A stretch of DNA of 64,000 bases from Papaver somniferum. Its lineage: Eukaryota; Streptophyta; Magnoliopsida; Ranunculales; Papaveraceae. A program made the translations under genes and the position numbers. The first letter of the stretch is position 1, and each line of letters opens with the position of its first letter. The notes beneath the pieces were generated by a model. That model searched no databases and was not told the DNA's origin. It was given only the letters and a program-made list of their open reading frames with translations. This document shows positions 59,213 through 64,000 of the stretch, one piece after another. The stretch is taken from the NCBI RefSeq assembly GCF_003573695.1, contig NC_039362.1, positions 2,392,929 to 2,456,928 of the forward strand, given 5' to 3'.

Positions 59213-59579
59213 TTTTGAAGGGTAGTTTTAGTTTTGGTTCTACCCGTCCTAGCTACACCAAGTGACCTTACTATACCAAGAATAGTAAGAGAGAGAGTTT
59301 CTTCCATTATACCTTGTCCTTCCTTATATAGACTTTCCAAAAGCCCTTTCTTTTACTGACATCATGCCACATGTCCTAAACCTCCTTAATTACTCCTAAT
59401 GCCATTCTTCCCCTAATATATCCTTCTTCTTATTCATTATTCCCTTCCTTGTCATCTCCACTTCATGGGTATTTTCTCATTCGGGCTTGGGCTTAGTCCC
59501 CATGTCTCACTTTAGGTTCGTCATCCCTCTCGGGTGCACCCTAGACCCGTTAAGGGATATTATTTTTCATGTATCAACA
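59213..59579 (-). repeat. 5' LTR of the gypsy-type element
   Basis: Partner of 50152-50526. It is slightly shorter (a deletion in the CCCCAAGTCCCCATG stretch) and has TTTTGAAGG where the other begins TGTTGAAGG. The differences between the two copies show that the insertion is not very recent. Confidence 0.9.
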
Positions 59580-60834
59580 ATGTTCAACAAAATAGATAAC
59601 TCATTAGTTTGATTCTCAATATTGGGTTGAGTAAAATCAACATAATCATCTCATAACCTTGAAAAGTAATCTAAGGGGATCATTCGTGCGGAAAGGAAAC
59701 AATAAAATCTGTAAATAGGTGAAATGTTCATTGGGTATACAGAGTAGATTGCCGAGTTGCTTCAATATTCAAGCCACCACAATTTTGTATATGAGTTGTT
59801 GCTGTGTTAAAGAAAACGTCGGGAGTTTGTAGATGACACCAAATCCCCATAACCGGTGCTTATTGAGTTTCTTGCACCATATTTATGGTATATAGATGCC
59901 TTCTTTGACTTTCAAGACTTCTCAAAATTCTTTAACTTCCACAACCATGGTCGGAACCTCTACCATCATAAGTGGAAGATCCTGGAATAGATATGCAAAA
60001 TATCATGTTATCCCGCAATTGGTTCATCTGATGCAAGTGATATGCATGAAATACATGTAATAGATAGTCATGCTCATTCAACCTTCCCTGATGTTGCTTT
60101 GGTGTAGCTTATACTACCAACATGGATCAATTCGACCAAAATCTTGAGAATTAATTGGAACTGTAATAGTATCTCCTTGTTAATATATGCTCATCACTTC
60201 CCAAGAAAATGGTGGCATCACTAACTATGATGAGGATCTTTGACTACTGGGATATGTGAAGGCAACTTGGGCGGTGATGGAGGTTGAGAAGAGAAAAAAA
60301 TCGTCATCAAGTTGCATCCTACCTAAAGCTGGCATATTCATCCTACTCAAATTTTGTGGCTGCATGTTAATTCTAAGCTTTCAAATTCTGCGGAACTATT
60401 TAAGGTAATCACTATCATCACGAGGCACTTGCACCAAACCTTCAGCTTTTCTCAAGGTTCACCATTTCTAAACAAATCTACATGTTCCTCATGAAAAATT
60501 TGCCCGCTAGGAAGTGGCCTGATGACTTTTACTTATCCGCTTTGGCCAAATAAAATGTATATAGATTTTTTATTTCTCTAGTTTCCTCATTGATTCCTAC
60601 TTGGTACTCCGAAAATATTTTATACGACATGGAAACAATGTTATGGCTTGTTCTACACAGTTGTTGAATTCTATGAACCAACTCAGTGTGTTGACTGCAT
60701 CATCGCTCAGATTAGACACCCAATTATCTGTTTCATACTTCCTTATGACTTGAAAAACATTATTGGCATGGCAAAAAAGATCATCAACACGGAAGTTAGA
60801 ATACCTATAATACTAAAATAATAAAAATTATGTT
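59580..60834 (-). pseudogene. Second PMD gene remnant (TIR-element type)
   Basis: On the minus strand near 60353-60230 the sequence reads MQPQNLSRMNMPALGRMQLD, matching the last exon of the PMD gene at 33425 (MQPQSLGQMDFPALGMMPLG). PPFSWEV follows, like PPFSWDV there. Further upstream, around 60645-60680, the nucleotide sequence matches 33057-33115 (CAACTGTGTAGAACAAGCC...TGTTTCC). Many stops. The copy is strongly decayed, and the LTR element inserted in or beside it. Confidence 0.6.
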
Positions 60835-63272
60835 TATTAGAGTATTGCTCAGTCGAACTCGCAAGTTTTGTTATCTCAAGATTGTTGTTAAATTTAGTTG
60901 CCAAAACTATATATTGATTTCTAGTCTACATATTAGTCAGGTCTCGGACTAGGATTAGAAGTGTGTAATTAAGTATCAGACATCTCTGAATCACCAACTG
61001 AAGACGGAGGGAAACCGAAGATATTTGGAGAACTTCATCAATAAAAGGTATGTGAAGAAGGAACCAACCTATTACTCAAATATTCACCTTTTAATCTTTA
61101 AGACTAAGCCGTATGATTACGTGGACTTGAAACATTGCATAAAAGAAGTTTCGACAAGCTTGTTTTGTTAAATATGTCGAAATATAATTTAAAGCAACAA
61201 TCATTCATATACTTGATGAATTTAGTTAAGAACGATTTATTGTTTATGAACTAAGTTATGATACAAGTTAATCATTTGAAATTACCCCGAGAAGTAATGT
61301 TCTTTATTGATGTCATTTGGGAATGTTTCGAATTGATTAAAAGAGAGTAATAGAACTACTGAACATATGGATACATGGATGATACGCGTACCTAGTACAC
61401 ATGCCGGCGTAACTGTACTGGTTCCGGATCAGTGGTACGTATACCCAGTACGCGTGCCGACGTACCTCTAGTTCGGTAATGGCTCATGGTATGCGTACCC
61501 AGTACGCGTGCCGACGTACCTCTAGTTCGGCAATGTACACGTACCCAGTACACATACCAAAACAACCTGAGTTTGAAAACTAACTTACAGTACATGTACC
61601 TAGTATGCATACCAAAATAGTCTGTCCAAGAATTGCCTTAAGGTACACATACCCGGTACACGTACCTTGATAGTCTAAGTACACGAATTGGGACAATTAC
61701 ACGTACTTACCTGCTGAATATTTTCAGATGCATTCAAACTATTTCTACGATATGTTTGGCGTTTGATTAACTCTCGAAAACACCTCGAGGAGATATTTGA
61801 CCACTTAATCACTTGTGATTTTGCATCGAGATTAAAGTCTAAAGTATTAAACGAATATGGCTAAGCTTATGGTTCAAATGGTTAACCGACAATGAACTAT
61901 CATTTTACACAGTTTTCCTACCACCGACCATAATATATATTCTGCTCTGTGATTTCAAGTCGGATTCTCACATGCTTACGTGAAACCCTAATAATAGTTT
62001 CATCTAAACATAGAAAGTGTTGGATACCTTAGATTGAATTTTAAGCGACCTTCCATCTTGAATTTTTTTTAAATATAATGACTCAAACAACTTGGGAATT
62101 CAATCCATGACACTTTTGCGTGTCCTAGTTGTATGCTAGGGTCGTCCATATTAACCTAGGTTTCCTCTGTGAAACATAATTAGGTTAACGACTTATAGAC
62201 TTCACTTAAGGATTCGTGAAGTCAGATCCGACTATATTTTACCTTGATAGTTCACCTATGCTGATCTTGCTTTTCTGTTATCGAGGTTTTCGTAATCTTT
62301 TTCAGGAATGATAGATAAAAATCAAAAAGTTTCTTCGTCTCAGACTTTGTGATTCCACAAAATAGTTATCTGATAACGATTCTTAATTGAACTCGTCTGA
62401 GATTGTTCTTGTGAGGTGAATGAAAATATAGGCTTCTCTTTGGAAGTTATAAATACCGGATTTTGAGGTTTGCTATTTTTTCTATTGCAAACACAATTCC
62501 TCACCCTGATCTCACGATCTAGATGAAAATCATATAGGCTTATCTGTTAGAGACAAATTGGTATCACAAATCTTTACTTAGCTTGAAGCAACACTTAGGT
62601 TGTAAAGGAAGTCATCTAAGGAAATCAATTGCGTAGAATCTTGCAAGTTCAAGAGACGGAAGGAGCGTAACTGTAACTGAATCACATAGAGGGTGGATTC
62701 AGTTTCAAATACATTCCAGTCCGAAGTTCTGATAGTAGGCTAGTGTTTATAGAGGCTTAATACAGATTGGTGTTAAAATTTGGACGAGGTCCTGTGGTTT
62801 TTCTACAGTTACAGTTTCCTCGTTAACCAAACTTCTGGTGTCTTGTGTTTTTATTTTCTGCATTATATTGCTTATTTTTATAATAGGATTATCACAAGCA
62901 GTACGTAACCGATCGTAGTTATAAAATTGATATTGATTGTGATCAATTATAAGAACTTGTTCTTGTATAATTCGTATCTTAAATAATAGATACCAAGTTT
63001 CTTGCTTAGAAGAATTCTGATCCAGTTATTAGATTCAGCTAGATTGAACTTAGATATTGATCTTTGGAATCGTCCAAGTACTCTTACGGTTATATCAGTT
63101 TCAAAGACTTCTTGTTTAGAACTTTCTGATTTTAAGAGAAAAAGATATAAAATCTTTGTACAATTTTGTTCAAGGATCAATAAGTTGGTGTACTTGTAAT
63201 TATATTAAGGTTTGTCTATACAGGTTGCCGAAATAAAAATTTGATGGTATACTTGGTACTCCCTCGTTTTCA
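60835..63272 (+). repeat. SIRE-like 5' LTR, 2.44 kb
   Basis: It begins TATTAGAGTATTGCTCAGTC (compare TGTTAGAGCACTGCTCAG), follows the LTR at 23147 in order (AACTATATATTGATTTCTAG, GTCTCGGACTAGGAT) and ends CTCCCTCGTTTTCA. A Met-tRNA primer site follows, so this is a 5' LTR. It differs from the 23147 copy by many substitutions and by its internal repeats. Confidence 0.8.
61384..61710. repeat. About 53-bp repeats in the LTR (GTACCCAGTACGCGTGCC)
   Basis: Six diverged units contain GTACCCAGTACGCGTGCCGA-CGTACC, starting near 61384, 61437, 61491, 61537, 61592 and 61645. The LTR at 23147 carries a different repeat (AAGTCCGCGAAC) in the corresponding part. Confidence 0.8.
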
Positions 63273-63274
63273 AA

Positions 63275-63286
63275 TGGTATCAGAGC
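63275..63286 (+). promoter_or_regulatory. Met-tRNA primer binding site
   Basis: TGGTATCAGAGC, two bases after the LTR end, is the usual Ty1/copia primer site, complementary to the 3' end of initiator Met-tRNA. About 120 bp of leader follow before another element interrupts at 63407. Confidence 0.9.
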
Positions 63287-63406
63287 AGGCAAAGACCTAA
63301 TAAGTCTGTGTTTGTGGCGATCTGAATATGTGGACAAGAGTACAATTTCTAGAAGCGTACCACCAGTTTTCAAAGCGTTGTTATTATGGATTCTGTTAAT
63401 GAGGTC

Positions 63407-64000
63407 TGAAAAAGCGGGGGTATAAAATCCACACCAAATAATTCGTTTGGAATTTTGTATGGACTAAACTCCAACTTAATTCTGAGAGCACCAACTTAAA
63501 AGCGAGACTCAATAAAGAATTATATCAAAGAGTTTATATCTCTACCTCAATACAATCAGCAAATAAAACAGATAGAAATTCGTGAGTCTGATTGATATGA
63601 GAAATAACTTGGATGGTACCAACGACCAATACCCAAGTGTCAATCAATAACTATCCAACAAACAAGGTCGGATTTATCAACTGATTGAACTACACACAAT
63701 CTGTGATATTTTAATTATATAAAAATATAACGCGGAAAAGAAATAACACATACACCAAAAAAAAAATTAACGAGGAAACCACAAATGCAGAAAAACCCCG
63801 GGACCTAGTACAGATTGAACACCACACTGTATTAGTCCGCTACAGACTCTAGCCTACTACAAGTTAACTTCAGGATGGAATGTAGTTGATCCCAACCAAG
63901 TCTCACACCAATTAAGGTACAGTAGCATTCCTTACGCCTCTAGAAGCACGCCGGATTCTGCGTACTTGATTCCCTTAGCTGATCTCACCCATAACTAAGA
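63407..64000 (-). repeat. Opposite-strand SIRE-like LTR, cut by the window end
   Basis: It begins TGAAAAAGCGGGGGTATAAA, the reverse complement of an LTR end (compare CCCCCGTTTTTTCA). Further on, AACGAGGAAACCACAAATGC (63770) and GTACTTGATTCCCTTAGCTG (63963) are reverse complements of landmarks at 25150 and 24945. It lies in the leader of the element at 60835. Confidence 0.8.

Larger units (their letters stand above)
50152..59579 (-). mobile_element. Ty3/gypsy-type LTR element without pol, with antisense PMD gene
   Basis: LTRs stand at 50152-50526 and 59213-59579 (TGTTGA...TCAACA ends). Flanks GTGTT and ATGTT could be a 4/5-matching target duplication. On the minus strand a primer-site-like TTTGGCGACCACACCC follows the 5' LTR, then gag remnants (59212-57953). 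No protease, reverse transcriptase or integrase is found. On the opposite strand a multi-exon PMD gene fills 50898-56866. Known: Tat-lineage Ty3/gypsy elements can carry extra, partly antisense ORFs, including PMD-like ones. Inferred: this is a pol-less derivative of such an element. A 2.3-kb hAT element has inserted into it. Confidence 0.75.

Noticed and set aside
1..64000. tRNA or rRNA genes
   Set aside because: No A-box/B-box pair with a fitting cloverleaf and no rRNA core sequence was noticed by eye; a tRNAscan run would be needed to be sure.

Overview
The window is nuclear DNA of a flowering plant. It has spliced genes with GT-AG introns, AT-rich intergenic sequence, plant-type retrotransposons, plant mobile domain (PMD) genes and hAT and TIR DNA transposons. 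A poppy-like eudicot fits the overall look, but nothing here proves the species. Most of the window is nested mobile DNA. Only two genes look intact, plus one F-box gene that now carries frameshifts.

Left part (1-15330): three blocks of a palindrome-rich AT satellite (1-1735, 4690-5450, 9645-12497) alternate with three related element copies (A 1741-4690, B 5455-9645, C 12502-15330). A and B end in a captured 5' fragment of a BMS1-like ribosome-biogenesis GTPase gene (minus strand; three exons in A, one and a half in B). Their ends carry inverted repeats, so they look like gene-capturing (Pack-type) TIR elements. C has a different right end with its own 5' exon.

15331-31500: a small hAT element (15828-17105) with a perfect 8-bp target duplication; an end fragment of a PMD-carrying TIR element; two tandem-repeat blocks; a minus-strand reverse-transcriptase fragment; the 3' part of a SIRE-like Ty1/copia element with polypurine tract and a 2.4-kb LTR (23147-25519); further LTR pieces; LINE RNase H and zinc-binding fragments.

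31508-34594: a TIR element carrying a broken PMD gene. 34850-37853: an apparently intact two-coding-exon gene for a 369-residue Ser-rich protein with a Cys-rich tail, with an upstream ORF and a 24-bp minisatellite in its intron. 38980-40549: an F-box gene broken by two single-base frameshifts. 41889-45505: a full 12-exon RPA1 gene (RPA 70-kDa subunit, 613 residues) with E2F-like sites upstream.

Right part (45865-64000): two nested LINEs inside a 16-bp target duplication, the inner one with a twin-priming-type inversion; a pol-less Ty3/gypsy-type LTR element (50152-59579) with decayed gag on the minus strand and a multi-exon PMD gene on the opposite strand, itself interrupted by a 2.3-kb hAT element (51289-53622, perfect 8-bp duplication); a second decayed PMD gene around the LTR element; then a SIRE-like 5' LTR with Met-tRNA primer site (60835-63286) into which an opposite-strand LTR (63407-64000+) is inserted. 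The layout records a readable order of nested insertions around a few host genes.
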